A stretch of DNA of 64,000 bases from Prionailurus bengalensis (taxonomy: Eukaryota; Chordata; Mammalia; Carnivora; Felidae): NCBI RefSeq assembly GCF_016509475.1, contig NC_057348.1:11054001-11118000 (forward strand). Reading direction: 5' to 3'. Position 1 is the first letter of the stretch. Every line of letters begins with the position of its first letter. Below, in pieces: positions 43,960-55,520 of this stretch. The notes under the pieces are model-generated. The model saw only the letters and a program-made list of their open reading frames with translations. It had not been told where the DNA came from and made no database searches. Made by a program: the position numbers and the translations under genes.

Positions 43960-45890
43960 TAAAATGATATAAAATATTTTCTCCAATCAAATGAAGGGAA
44001 ACTAGACATCAGTATCAGAAGGAAAACTAGAAAATTGTCAAATACATGAAGGTTCAAAAACACACACTTAACCAACCAGTGAGTCCAAGAAGAAACAATG
44101 AGGGATATTACAAAACACTTTGATAAGAACAAAAACAAGGGGCACCTGGGTGGCTCAGTAAGTTAAGCATCGGACTTTGGTTCAGGTTATGATCTCACGG
44201 CTCATGAGTTCAAGCCCCATGCCGGACTCTGTGTGGACAGCTCAGAGCCTGGAGCCTGCTTTGGATTCTATGTCGTCCTCTCTCTCTGTTCCTCCACACT
44301 CATGTTCTGTCTCTCTCTCTCTCAAAAAGAAACATTAATTTTTTAAAAAAAAAAGAACAAAAACAAGAATACAACCTCCCAGAACTTATGAGTTTGGCAA
44401 AAGCAATGATCAGAGGGTAAGCTTATAGCTATCAATGACTACATCTAAAAAAAAAAAAAAAGAAAGACTTCAAATCAATATCCTAATTTTATACCTTAAA
44501 GAAATAATTAATAATAATAATAGCAAACTCAACTCCAAGCTACTTAAGGAAATAATAGATCCATGATAATAAAAATATAGACCAGTAAAACAAGAAAGAA
44601 AATCAATGAAAATAAAAGTTGGTTTGTTGAGAACATTAATAAAAATGACAAAAGTTAAGATAAACTGAAATAAAGTGAAGAGAGTAGACATAAGTTACTG
44701 AAGTAAGAGATGAAAGTGTGGACATTAGTGTGGACCATAGGAAAATGAACATAAGAGAGTGTTATGAAACATTGTACACCAACAAATTAGATCATCTAGT
44801 TGAACGGATGCATTCCTAGAAATACACTAACAAAGTGGCTCAAGTAGAAATGAAAAATCTGAATAGATCTATAACAAATAAGGATATTAGAACAATAATA
44901 ATAATTAAAAAAAAAAAAAACCTTTCCAACAGAGGAAAGTCCAGGATCTGATGGCTTCATTGGTTAATCCTATCAAACCTTAATTTATACTAAACTTTCT
45001 CAAACCCTTCCAAAACATATTTGATGGTACCTAGACCGCCCTGACACCTAACTGAAGAAAACAAAAATGTAAATTACAGTCCAGTGTTCTTATGAGTATA
45101 GCTGCAAAAATCTTCTACAAACTACTAGCGAATGGAATCCAGGAACATGTTAAAAGGATCCTACACTGTGACCAAGGGGAATTTTGACACTGATTTCTTA
45201 AATATGACACCAAACGCACAAACAACAAAAGAAAAAGAAAAGAAAACGGGACCACATTGAACCCTTTAGTGTATCAATAGACACTATGAAGAGAGCAGAA
45301 ATACAACCCATAGGAGAGCACAGTATGTTTGCAAATTATACATTTGGTAAGAGTTGAATATCAGGACTATGTAAAAAGTACAAAAACTCAACAACAGAAA
45401 TAACAGCCCAATTTGAAAACAGACAAAAGACCTAACTAGACATTTCCCCAAGGAGGACATACAAGGGGTCAAGAGGCACGTGTTCAACATCAACAGTCAT
45501 TAGGGAACTACAACTCACAACCGTGAGATACCAAATCACACTGATAGGAAGGCTACTATTTTTCAAATGGAATATGAGAAATGTTTACAAGGATGTGGAG
45601 AAATTGGGAGCCTCATGCATTGCTGATTGGAATGGAAAGTAGTTACGTGGGGAAAAGATTGGCAATAGCCAAGAGATGGTTACTACCCACATGGTCATCA
45701 AATGACCATACATGGGTATCCATACATGGGATGTTATCCAGCCATGAAAAGGAATAAAGTTGGGAGTGTGCTGAGCACTTTCAATTGCACTGGAGAGGCT
45801 ACAGAAAGACATGACAAAGATAGGGGTTTTAGATCCTCAGATTATTTAGAATACAATAATCAGGACATATACAGAACTGCATAGATCAAA
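43960..45890 (+). mobile_element. Old decayed L1 ORF2
   Basis: Fragments of ORF2 occur in order: an EN/linker-like part (43960-44420), a linker around 44600-44660, a PGPDGF-like region at 44938-44960 (AGTCCAGGATCTGATGGCTT), an RT-like region to 45180, and late ORF2 at 45580-45760. It has many frame breaks. A SINE is inserted at 44139. Confidence 0.65.
44139..44352 (+). mobile_element. SINEC_Fc inside an old L1
   Basis: Head GGGGCACCTGGGTGGCTCAG, TC tract and A-rich tail. Perfect 14-bp target-site duplication AAGAACAAAAACAA (44125-44138 and 44353-44366). Confidence 0.92.
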
Positions 45891-46339
45891 TCTCTGATCT
45901 CTCAAAGCTGTATCTCAGTATGGGAATGGAACAAAAACAAAATCAGATCTCACATATGGATGTGCTACAAAATAAGCTGAATTCATAGCCTGCTAAATAT
46001 CTTTTATAAAATTCAAGGCATCACTTGTAAAGAGGCAGTTGAGAACAATAATGAGTAGAAAGAATCTAGGATTTGGGTAAATTCAAATACTCTGATTTGT
46101 CCAACTACACAGAGGCTTCAGTTTGGCCCACACAGCACATCTTGACCTGTCTGATGAGCCACACAGTACCTTGTCTAAAAGCTTTGTAATCACTTCACCT
46201 AAAACACATTCACCTTGCAAGGGGATGCCTGCCGATTCTTGTCATGTCCATTCCTTTTCCTCTTCCCTGAGCCAACATCTGACGTCAGATCTCAGGACAC
46301 CACAGAGATAAATGCAAAGTTTAGATAAGATTAAATTAA
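45891..46339. other. No recognised gene
   Basis: Nothing supported beyond a weak ORF at 46123-46311. Confidence 0.45.
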
Positions 46340-46523
46340 GGGGCACCTGGCTGGCTCAACTGGTTAAGTGTCCAGTTTAGGCTCAAGTCATGATCTCGTG
46401 GTTCATGAGTTTGAGCCCCCCATTGGGCTCTGTGCTGACAGCTCAGAGCCTGGAGCCTGCTTCAGATTCTGTGTCTCCCTGTCTCTCTGCCCCTCCCCTG
46501 CTCTCTCCCTCTCTCTCTCAAAA

Positions 46524-46557
<34 letters not shown>

Positions 46558-46562
46558 TATAT
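46340..46562 (+). mobile_element. SINEC_Fc with poly(A)-(AT)n tail
   Basis: Head GGGGCACCTGGCTGGCTCAA, TC tract, A-run (46520-46540) and (AT)n to 46562. A short AAATTAAG occurs on both sides. Confidence 0.88.
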
Positions 46563-46869
46563 GGAAATTAAGGTATCCAAGTAGTTGTGAGATTTTTCTA
46601 ATTTTTTAATAAAAATGTAATGAATGCACAACAGAATGAATTCTACTGATCATGCTTGATGGAATATGGAAAGGAATTTGTGAGCAAACCAAATATATTG
46701 ATGGAGTGATTTTCAGAAACCCAGGTCCATATGGCAGCTTGAACAAATGAGCATATTTAAATATATTTTTATCGCTTAGTTGACTGAAGTTTGGATTCAG
46801 TGATGGCCTGTTCTAAAAGCAGTTCAGGGTCCTAAGTATGTTATTATACAGTATATATGTGTATGTATA

Positions 46870-47023
46870 TAGGAAGTAATAAAGATTTGTGATAATAAAA
46901 ATATGAACCAGTAAAACAAGAAAGAAGATCATTGAAATGAAAAGCTGGTTTGTTGAGAACAATAATAAAAATGACAGAAGTTAAGATAAACTGAAATGAA
47001 GTGAAGAGAGTAGACGTTAAGTT
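46870..47023 (+). repeat. Second copy of a segment from the old L1 at 44550-44700
   Basis: About 150 bp closely match 44550-44700 by eye (shared runs ACCAGTAAAACAAGAAAGAA, AGTTAAGATAAACTGAAAT and GTGAAGAGAGTAGAC). The rest of that L1 is absent here. Confidence 0.75.
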
Positions 47024-47092
47024 ACTGAGCTGTGAGATCATGACCTGAGCCAAAGTCAGATGCTTAACTGACTGAGTCACCCAAGCACACCT
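47024..47092 (-). mobile_element. CAN SINE head fragment
   Basis: Minus-strand tRNA-like part only (GGTGTGCTTGGGTGACTCAG at the right end). Confidence 0.7.
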
Positions 47093-47509
47093 TACATTTA
47101 TTTATTTCAATTCAAGTTAGTTAACATACAGTGGAGTGTTGGTTTCACGAGTAGAACCCAGTGATACATCACTTACATATAACTCCCAGTGCTCCTCCCA
47201 ACAAGTGCCCTCCTTAATGCCCATCACCCATTTAGCCCCTCCCCCCACCCACTTCCTCTCCTGCAACCCTAAATTTCTTCTCTGTATTTTTGAGTCTCTT
47301 ATAAATTGCCTCCCTCTCTGTTTTCATCTTAGTTTTCCTTCCCTTCCCCTGTGTTCATTGGTTTTGTTTCTTAAGTTTCACATATGAGTGAAATCATATG
47401 ATATTTATCTTTCTCTGATTGACATATTTTGCTTAGCATAATACACTCTAGTTCCATACACGTTGTTGCAAATGGAAGATTTCATTCTTTTTGAACACTG
47501 AGTAATACT

Positions 47510-47551
<42 letters not shown>

Positions 47552-47690
47552 ACATCCTCTTGATCCATTAAAGGGGCATATGTACCCCAATGTTTATAGA
47601 AGTGTTATTAACAATAGCCAGTTATGGAAAGAGCCCAAGTGTCCGTGGATTGATGAATGGATAAAGAAGATGTGAGTGACCTAAATTTTG
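47093..47690 (-). mobile_element. L1 3' end with 5' inversion (twin priming)
   Basis: 47093-47565 is L1 3' UTR and late ORF2 on the minus strand, ending at the GGATCAAGAGGATGTGG-type segment. 47566-47690 is the L1 segment just upstream of that point but in plus orientation, ending at ATGGATAAAGAAGATGTG. The pieces are adjacent in L1 order and overlap by roughly 20 bp of L1 sequence, as expected from twin priming. An (AT)n run lies at 47514-47548. Confidence 0.78.
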
Positions 47691-47924
47691 ATCATGAGCT
47701 GCTTGCCTATCTGCTACCTCAAAAGCATCATAGACCACACTCACATTTATGCCCCAGGAATTCACTCTACCAGGTGCTAGGCAGAATATCTCCAAATTGA
47801 TTTAATTTCTTCTCTATAATGTGGGTTCTTTAAATGTCAATTGACCCTAACCAGGGGAAGCTGATGAATGGAGAAGCTTAAACTCGGTTCCCTCAAATAA
47901 TTTTATTGACTATGTCCCTGTGAG

Positions 47925-48415
47925 ATTCCTACTGCTGTTATAAATCATTCCCACACTAGCTGCTGAAGACAAACACATACAGGTTCTTACAGTTCTGGAG
48001 TCAGAAGCTTCGAAGGATTCCCGTCGGGCTAATAGCAAGGTGTCTTCAGGGTTGTGGTCCTTCTGGAGGCTCAGGGGAGAATGTGTTTCCTTTCCAATTG
48101 CAGTCTCTGTTGCTGGCCACCTGCATTTCTTGACTCATGGCTCTTTCACCACCTTCATAGTCAGCAGGAGTGCATTCTCAAAATCTCTGACATCAACTCT
48201 TTTGTCTCCATCCTCAACATTTGGAGGACCTTCCTGACTACCCTAGTCCCACCTAGAGAATCACAGCTGATCCTTTTATCTCCATGGTAGCTAGTTTACA
48301 GCCCTGTTTAGTCTGCTACCTTAATCCTACATTGCTCTCAAAAATAACATGTGAAAGGTCCTGGGAATTAGGATGTGGACATATTTGGAAGGGCCTTATT
48401 CTGCCCACTACAAAA
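47925..48415 (+). repeat. Ancient interspersed repeat, family not assigned
   Basis: The same family and unit position as 1720-2150. Landmarks are ACAGTTCTGGAGTCAGAAG and TAGGATGTGGACATATTTGG. Confidence 0.5.
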
Positions 48416-48589
48416 TCTTTTTCATAAATGTATTATTTTTGTCACTTATAAAAGCAATAAACACAGAATTCACACAGAATTAAGAAAGAGTGAATACATT
48501 ATTCCTTCAAAATTACATGCATGCAAGGACACCATTTGGTGCAGAAGACTTAAAAATACCTACACCTGTCTTTAACACCAAGATCCCAG

Positions 48590-48775
48590 CCTTGCTAATC
48601 AAAGAGTGGCCCACAGACCCAGACCCACAGTTTAGCATCACCCAGGAGCTGGTAGAAATGCAGAATCTCTGGGCCACCCAGGATGAGAGATTAGATTCTG
48701 CATTTGTAGTCGGATCTGTGTGAATGTACATGCACATTGAAGTTGGAGAACTGCTGGTGTAGCTGGGTTTCTCAC
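48590..48775 (+). mobile_element. MER5A-like element
   Basis: It has AGCATCACCCAGGAGCTGG, GAAATGCAGAATCTCTGGG and ACATTGAAGTTGGAGAACTG blocks. It is paralogous in position to 31255-31432. Confidence 0.7.
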
Positions 48776-49283
48776 CTTTTATGATCAACATTTGTGGCAG
48801 GATAATATTTTAGGGGGTGCTTTCCTTTGAATTTTAGGTGTTTGGCAGCTTCCCTTCAGACTTTGACAGACATCCTCAGGGGAAAATTCATTTCTGGCTT
48901 TGAAACACTGCCCCAGAATCTGAGAACTAGAAGCATCCTGACAGAATCAAACTCAAGGGTCACCACATACTCAGGTATTAAGTTTAGACAGATGACTAGA
49001 CATAACAAAGCACCATTTCTACAATGTAGAATGGAGCTCATAAATGTACTTCCTCAGGTATGTTTATAAAAATTGAATCCAACTATCCCTATGAGAGGTC
49101 AAGCTCACATTGTAGTACGTAAAATATATAAATACATCTATTATAATTAAACATTTAATAACAAAGGACCAACCAATAGCTTTTACCTTGTGACAATGTA
49201 AGAAGTTCCTAATTGTGATGGCAAAAGTGTCTTGAAGCCAGTGTGTGTAGAACCCAAGGTTTATTATCAGAAGAACCCAGTTC

Positions 49284-49425
49284 TCTGTGCTTCTCTGTGC
49301 TGATAGCTCAGAGCCCGGAGCCTGCTTCGGATTCTGTATCCCTCTCTCTCTGTCCCTCCCCTGATCCTGCTCTGTCTCTCTCTGTCTCTCAAAAATAAAT
49401 AAACGTTAAAAAATATTTTTTTAAA
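49284..49425 (+). mobile_element. SINEC_Fc, 5'-truncated
   Basis: The body from GTGCTGATAGCTCAGAGCC through the TC tract to AAAAATAAATAAACGTTAAA. The tRNA-like head is missing. Confidence 0.85.
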
Positions 49426-49437
49426 GAATAGACACTA

Positions 49438-49710
49438 GGGATGCTGGGTGACTCAGTTGGCTGAGCATCTGGCTCTTGATTTCGGCTCAGGTCCCAATCT
49501 CAGGAGCCTGGAGATTGAGCCCCCATCAGGTTCTGCATTGAGAGTGAGGAGCCTGCTTATGATTATCTCTCTTCCTGTCTCTCTCTGCCCCTCCCTGGTA
49601 CTTTTTCTCCCATAGAAGAAGACAATGAAGAAGAAGAAGAAGAAGAAGAAGAAGAAGAAGAAGGAGGAGAAGGAGAAGGAAGAAGGGGAGGGGAAGGAGA
49701 AGAGGAGACA
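49438..49710 (+). mobile_element. Older CAN SINE with (GAA)n tail
   Basis: A diverged head (GGGATGCTGGGTGACTCAGT) and body to 49616, followed by a (GAA)n/(GGAGAA)n tract at 49627-49702. Confidence 0.78.
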
Positions 49711-49973
49711 CTGGAGATGGCAGGGCTGGGTCCCCGAGACAAGTCAAGGTTTTGGAGTTAGAGAGACCTAATCCCGGTGTGTTCTTCCTTCTTAGAGCTG
49801 GAGAAAAGTGTAACTCTGAGCTGAGATAACGTGCTAGGAGATTTACATAACAGGAAGAGGGCAAGTTCAGGGAAAAGGAGAAAGAAGAAAAGAACTGGAT
49901 TCGCTTGATCTCTAACCTAGTCTTTTGGGAACTGAGATTCATCAGGAAGAAATCCTTTATGTCCAGAGCAGCT

Positions 49974-50055
49974 TTCCATTGGGAATCATACGCTTAGAGG
50001 TTGGAGTAACAAGAGGGAAATGCGCCTAATGAGCAGATACAGGGAGGTATAAATA
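49974..50055 (+). promoter_or_regulatory. OR promoter module of U6
   Basis: TATA box TATAAATA (50048-50055), TAATGA (50027-50032) 21 bp before it, and an EBF-like TTCCATTGGGAATC (49974-49987) 74 bp upstream. The E-box-like CATGTG of other copies is CATACG here. It serves the intact OR at 53612 by position. Confidence 0.68.
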
Positions 50056-50077
50056 CCCTCTGGTCTCCCGTCAGCCT

Positions 50078-50262
50078 GTGAGATCTTGGACAGGAAGGCG
50101 AGTGGTTTTTGTCTGTTTGTTCTGAGTCCTAATTCCGGCTGGGACTGATGCTTCACTCCCCCCTACTGCCTCTGCTGAGGTCAGAGCCTTAGTCCCTGTT
50201 ACCTGCTGTCCTGGGAGGAATTCAGTTTCACACGGAGACCTTCCTGTCAGACACCCAGCCAG
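50078..50262 (+). other. Noncoding first exon of the OR at 53612 (predicted)
   Basis: It ends at AGCCAG|GTGAGT (donor 50263-50268), length about 185 nt. It would be spliced to an acceptor CTCAG ending at 53595. The start is inferred from the TATA position. Confidence 0.62.
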
Positions 50263-50692
50263 GTGAGTCCAACAGCCCCGGGCACCGTGGATGACAGGGT
50301 TGTCCGAGAACATTAATCCATCATCACCTGGGGGCCAGTTCAACTTAGTCCATAGCAAGTGATCACTGTGTTTATTTGCTTGCGTAAATAATGAATGTAT
50401 TTATTCACTGACTGTGCCGGTTTCGCAGAATGGCTCCTACGAACACTTTTGAGAGTCCTTCATATTCTTTATCATGAAAGGGATGCTCTAAACATCCTAA
50501 GATACACAGACCTCAGCACTGGGCAGGCTCTGGTCAGGATGTCCATAGGCAGAGACGTAGAAACCCTGCATTAAAAATATGAATATTTGTAATATAGCTG
50601 CTTTCAGGTCCTGCCTTCAACCTGTAACACCCACTTTTCCACCAGCAAATTCAGTGTAACCCCAAGACTACCCGCTTAAAAGTCCAACCACA

Positions 50693-50906
50693 GGGGCGCC
50701 TAGGTGGCTCAGTCAGTTAAGCGTCTGACTTTGGCTCATGTCATGATTTCACAGTCCATGAGTTCGAGCCCCACGCCAGGCTCTATGCTGACAGCTCAGA
50801 GTCTGGAACCTGCTTCGGATTCTGTGTCTCCCTCTCTCTCTGTCCCTCCCCACTTGCACTCTGTCTCTCTCTCTCTCTCTCTCTCAAAAATAAATAAACA
50901 TTAAAA
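50693..50906 (+). mobile_element. SINEC_Fc
   Basis: Nearly consensus, head GGGGCGCCTAGGTGGCTCAG. The target-site duplication is approximately AAAAGTCCAACCACA (50678-50692; repeated with one extra T at 50908-50923). Confidence 0.92.
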
Positions 50907-52964
50907 GAAAAGTTCCAACCACACACAATGTAACACTGCTCTAAGTTTTTTCCCCAGGTTCCTGGGTGAAGAAGACATTTCCTGTTGTTCCTTAATCTAT
51001 CCCTCAGTTTCAGCAAATGTCATATATTTGATGACCTTTCTGATTATTATATGGCCATATGCTATTCCCCCTTCCCTGACTTTTTTTAGCATTTCAAAAG
51101 ATTTCCTCAGATCATTGCTTCTGTCGACTTTGGAAAAACTCTTTGACCATAAAAATGTTTAACTTGGTTTAAATATTCCTATCTTCTTACTGCTGAGTTT
51201 CTTGCTTTATTTTAGTGGTTTTTCCCACCTGCAAATGTTATATGCAGTTTTCTTGATGTTCCATATATTGTATGGTTACATTTACACTGAAGTCATTATC
51301 CCTCTGGTGTTAGTAATGTATCTGAGAAAGAGGACTAATTTAATGTTTTTCCAGATGGATATCCATTTATTCCAGCTGTTACTTAGCAATTCATCTTTTT
51401 CCAACGAAACTGAAATACGACCGTGCCATATAGTAAATGTCCTTATACACTGAGACTTAATTCCTGATTCATTCAACAAATAATAACTGAGCATCTGCCA
51501 TGGGCCAGAACATTCTAGGGACGTTATATGTCATATTCTTTCATGGTCTTTCACAATTTAGTTATTAATCTGTGTCGGTATTACTAATGACTGCTATTTT
51601 TATCTGTTCCACTTTGCTTTTGTTTTTCATACAACTTTGCTTATGACAGTTGTTTTCAAGCTACTATTTTAACCTGGTTTCCAGATCCTTTCATTCTTTC
51701 CATTCTATAACTTCTCATAGTCTTATATCTTTTTATAGTAAACATATATTCAACTAAGTTGGTGAAAAACAGAAATGAACAGAGAGGATAAAGTCCCTGC
51801 TCTTCTGAATGTTACAGTGTAGCATTGAGACTGTCATGATGTGGGCAGGATTTACAGAGCATAGTCTGGGGAGTCCTTTGCATGTTGGATGAGATCCAGA
51901 ATGAGGATTAGAGGGTGTCCATTGGGTTTGAGAAAGAGAGATCTTTACTCAAGCCCAGGAATATCAATGAAAAGGTGCCACATATGAAGAGGGAGAAAGG
52001 AGCTAACCTCATCCCCTATCAATCACATAGAAATGAATCAGTCATATCATGATGCAGGAGGTACAGGAAAATGTCTTCTAGGTTTGATATAAAAATGCCC
52101 AACTTTGATTGTATTGGTTTATCCCTTTGTTTGTTTTTCTTGATGTATAATATAAACGGATATGTTAATATTTATATCTATTTATATTTTTATCTATATA
52201 GTTTTGTACAAGTACACCATGAATATATCACTATCTGTCTTTTAAACAAGTTTGTTTCATTCTCTTATTATTTTTGCTGGGCATCAGGGGATGTAACCAG
52301 GGGAGAAGCAAGGGAGATATTTCTTCCTCACAGTCTCTCAGGGACCACCCCCGCTTATGAGATCATTGCTCTCCCTCATCGATTTCATTCCCTCTGTATC
52401 TCACCCTCTGTCTCTTTCATTTATTGAACAGATTTTGTTACATTGGTGTAAATCACAGCGGAAAATTAACATTCCAGTATGGAGCTCCACGATGATTGGT
52501 CCATGGGAGGCTTAAGAATTAGCATTTCTGGGAACCATTTCTACACTTTGCAGGGGAAAGATGGCTGATCGGGTCTCCTTGGGTTGTATCCATTCCCAGC
52601 ATAACCAAGAATGTGGGGGCTGTGAGGACAGGGAAATTCACCACCCAGAAGACCACGGTGTCTTGTGCGTGTGTGACTTGTAGAGGGTGAGCCGTCCTCA
52701 CAACAGGGGCCAGGACTCCTCAATCCCAAGGTGACACCATACACGGGCCAGAACTCAGTCAAGAGCAGGCACCAAGACAGGGATCTGTGTCAATTCATGG
52801 GGTGGCTTTGCAGCACGATGAATACCGAGGGAGAGGCAGTGTGGACAAGGACGACTCTGTGCCTGGGGGTCACAGTTGTTGCAGAGAGGCCACATCCCTC
52901 CTCACATGTGTGACAGAGTCTGTCATCAGTGTCCCTCAACATCATTCCCCTGCAGCGCTGGCTT

Positions 52965-53330
52965 TGCTTTTTCGCTTGAACATTTGAAACAAGTACCTTC
53001 CTCAGGGCCTTTGCACTGGCCATTCCCCCTGCCAGGCACACACTTCCCCCAGAATCCTGTGTCTATATTTCTGTATTACATGACGTCTGTGCTCCAATGC
53101 CACCTGTGTACAGAATTGCCTAAATGCCATTAAAATAGATGCCCTATTTGCTCTCTGCTTTATCCCTGTTTCCCATTTCTTCACAGCACATCTTACCATC
53201 AAAAACGTGAGATAATCAAAAGATAATTGTGTCAAAAAGAAAATTGTATAATTATCTTCTTTGCTTACATATTTTTTCTCCATCGCTGTAGGGATTTTTG
53301 TCTTCAGCACTCTATACTCATTGCCTAGAT
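52965..53330 (+). mobile_element. L2 3'-end fragment
   Basis: Landmarks CTCAGGGCCTTTGCACTGGC, CCAGGCACACACTTCCCCCA and CTTCACAGCACATCTTACCA. It lies in the last 650 bp of the intron. Confidence 0.85.
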
Positions 53331-53611
53331 AGTGCGTGAAAGTTGGTCAGCACTCAATTTATATTCCTGAATACTTGAAGCATTTCTCAGGAAAAGTATA
53401 AAATACATGATTTCTTAGGAAAGAAGCTGATTGACAATAAAAATATATCAGATGTGGCAGCGATGATTCCCTAAAGGGGACCATATCCGTGCACAACATA
53501 TTAAAAGGAATTTCTGGACTGCAAAATAAAAAAAAACCAGTCACATTTCAATTTTGTAATACAAATTTGTGTTTTTTTCTTTCCCTCTTTCTCAGAGGTC
53601 ACCTCCACCAC

Positions 53612-54580
53612 ATGGAACCAAGCAATGAAACACAATTTTCAAAGTTTCTTCTTCTGGGATTTTCAGAGGAACCAGGAATGCAGCCCCTCATATTTGGGCT
53701 TTTCCTCTCCATGTACCTGATCACTGTGTTTGGGAACCTGCTCATCATCTTGGCCATCAGCACAGACCCCAACCTCCACACGCCCATGTACTTCTTCCTG
53801 GCCAACCTGTCCTTTGTAGACATCTGCTTCACGTCCACCACCGTCCCGAAGATGCTGGTGAACATCCAGACTCAGAGCAAAGTCATAACCTATGCAGGCT
53901 GTATCACACAGATTTATTTTCTCATACTCTTTGCTGTGATGGACGTCTTCCTCCTGAGTGTGATGGCCTATGACCGGTTTGTGGCCATCCGTCACCCCCT
54001 GCACTACACGATCATCATGAACCCCCGGCTCTGTGGGCTGCTGGTTCTGGTGTCCTGGATCACGTGTGTCCTGAATTCCTTGTTACAAAGTTTAATGATG
54101 TTGCAGCTGTCCTTCTGTACACACTTGCATATCCCCCACTTTTTTTGTGAACTTAATCAGATGCTCCAACTGGCCTGTTCTGATACCTTTCTTAATAACG
54201 TGGTGATGTATCTTGCAGCTGTCTTGTTGGCTGGTGGTCCCTTCATTGGGATCCTTTACTCTTACTCTAAGATAGTTTCCTCCATATGTGGGATATCATC
54301 AGCTCAGGGAAAGTGTAAAGCATTTTCCACCTGTGCATCTCATCTATCGGTTGTCTCCTTATTTTATTGTACGATGCTCGGCGTGTACCTTAGCTCTGCT
54401 GCTACCCACAGCTCACGGTCAAGTGCCACAGCCGCGGTGATGTACACGGTGGTCACGCCCATGCTGAACCCCTTCATCTACAGCTTGAGGAACAAAGACA
54501 TGAAAAGGGCTCTGAAAGCATTCTTTGGGAAGGAGACCCTTACATGGCCAATCGTCATAAGATTGAAGAAGTGCCTCTGA
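53612..54580 (+). CDS. Olfactory receptor, family 7 (7A-like), intact
   Basis: 322 codons. The ATG at 53612 (MEPSNET, glycosylation site N5) follows an acceptor at 53595 by 16 nt; an in-frame ATG at 53489 lies in the intron. Hallmarks by residue: GNLLI 41-45, LHTPMYFFLANLS 55-67, C97 and C179, MAYDRFVAI 118-126, SY 218-219, KAFSTCASHL 236-245, PMLNPFIY 283-290 and a C-terminal tail about 10 residues longer than in the minus-strand OR. The cysteine that normally follows MAYDRFVAI is arginine here (R127, codon 53990-53992). It is expected to be an odorant GPCR of the olfactory cilia membrane coupled to Golf. A complete promoter and first exon stand 3.5 kb upstream, so the gene looks transcribable. 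The subfamily is by memory of family 7 sequences and should be treated as provisional. Confidence 0.95.
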   Translation: MEPSNETQFSKFLLLGFSEEPGMQPLIFGLFLSMYLITVFGNLLIILAISTDPNLHTPMYFFLANLSFVDICFTSTTVPKMLVNIQTQSKVITYAGCITQIYFLILFAVMDVFLLSVMAYDRFVAIRHPLHYTIIMNPRLCGLLVLVSWITCVLNSLLQSLMMLQLSFCTHLHIPHFFCELNQMLQLACSDTFLNNVVMYLAAVLLAGGPFIGILYSYSKIVSSICGISSAQGKCKAFSTCASHLSVVSLFYCTMLGVYLSSAATHSSRSSATAAVMYTVVTPMLNPFIYSLRNKDMKRALKAFFGKETLTWPIVIRLKKCL

Positions 54581-54949
54581 TTGCAGGGGTCAAAGCCTCT
54601 GGGTCAGAGATTGTGGTCTTTATTCAGACTGTAGATGTAGTATTCCTCTTCCCGTTTATTTCCTTGTCCTCAACTTCCATATGCCATGTATGTAAGTCAC
54701 TCTATGAAGCCCTGCTCTCTCTGATATCCTACAGATTTTCCCCTTGTATTTCCCACTTTCTGATATTTATTTCCAACCATGGATCTGAAATATTTGGAAA
54801 TGTTCATTTACCTTGAGGCAACATAGATGTTTTTAAAAAATAATCTTTCTCAAACAATTGTGTCACACCAAATCATTTTTCTTTCATACGTGTTTTTTTA
54901 ATGCCACGTTTACCACTGGTTAGCTCTCTGTATGTCTTAGGATTAGTGG

Positions 54950-55125
54950 GCAGAATTGGGTGCGTGATGGGCTAAATGGGCAATGGGCATTAGGGAGGGC
55001 ACTTGTTGGGGTGAGCACTGGGTGTTGTATGTAAGTGATGAATCACTAAATTCTACTCCTGACACCAACACTACACTACATGTTCACTAACTAGAATTTA
55101 AATAAAAACGTGAAACAAACAAAAA
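54950..55125 (+). mobile_element. L1 3'-end stub
   Basis: GGGAGGGCACTTGTTGGGG, GAGCACTGGGTGTTGTATGT and AACTAGAATTTAAATAAAAA landmarks of a carnivore L1 3' UTR. Confidence 0.85.
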
Positions 55126-55520
55126 GAACTGTCATGATTGATACTCCACCTATGGAAACAACCACACTTTATGACAAATATATATGATTTTAAAGTAGAA
55201 CAATTTCTGAGACTATGTTTTTTCACTTATATGTCTGAAGGTCCTTTGTATATCAGTATCTTAACTGCTCTTCTTAATAGTGGACACTTAATATCTTAAT
55301 GTGTCTTCTAGATTGGTTTTATTCTGCTCATTAGGATCCTGGTCTCTTAGTACCTTGTTGGCCACAATGTGTACGAAAGTCACTTCCTTACTGAAGTGTT
55401 CACCAAATACGCGTCTCCAAAAGAAGTCTTCATGGAACAACAAACTTAGATAGATTGACTTTAGAATATGATCTTAGACTCTAGATGCCCTTTAATATGA
55501 TGAAGCAAAATTTTATTTTA

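Larger units (their letters stand above)
47700..49973 (+). other. Upstream flank of OR unit U6
   Basis: It is paralogous by eye to the flanks of U1, U5 and U7. It includes an old repeat (47925-48415), a MER5A-like element (48590-48775), two SINE pieces and a (GAA)n tract. No gene; a 138-codon minus-strand frame at 49526-49942 is low-complexity translation of the GAA/SINE tract. Confidence 0.5.
50263..53595 (+). other. Intron of OR unit U6
   Basis: From GTGAGT to a strong acceptor (TTTTTTCTTTCCCTCTTTCTCAG-type tract ending 53595). It contains a SINE (50693-50906) and an L2 (52965-53330). Block 52260-52530 matches U1, U2 and U4 introns. No independent gene; the frame at 52071-52427 is not conserved. 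Confidence 0.58.

Noticed and set aside
49526..49942. 138-codon minus-strand frame rich in leucine
   Set aside because: It is the antisense reading of a (GAA)n tract and a SINE; low complexity, not a gene.
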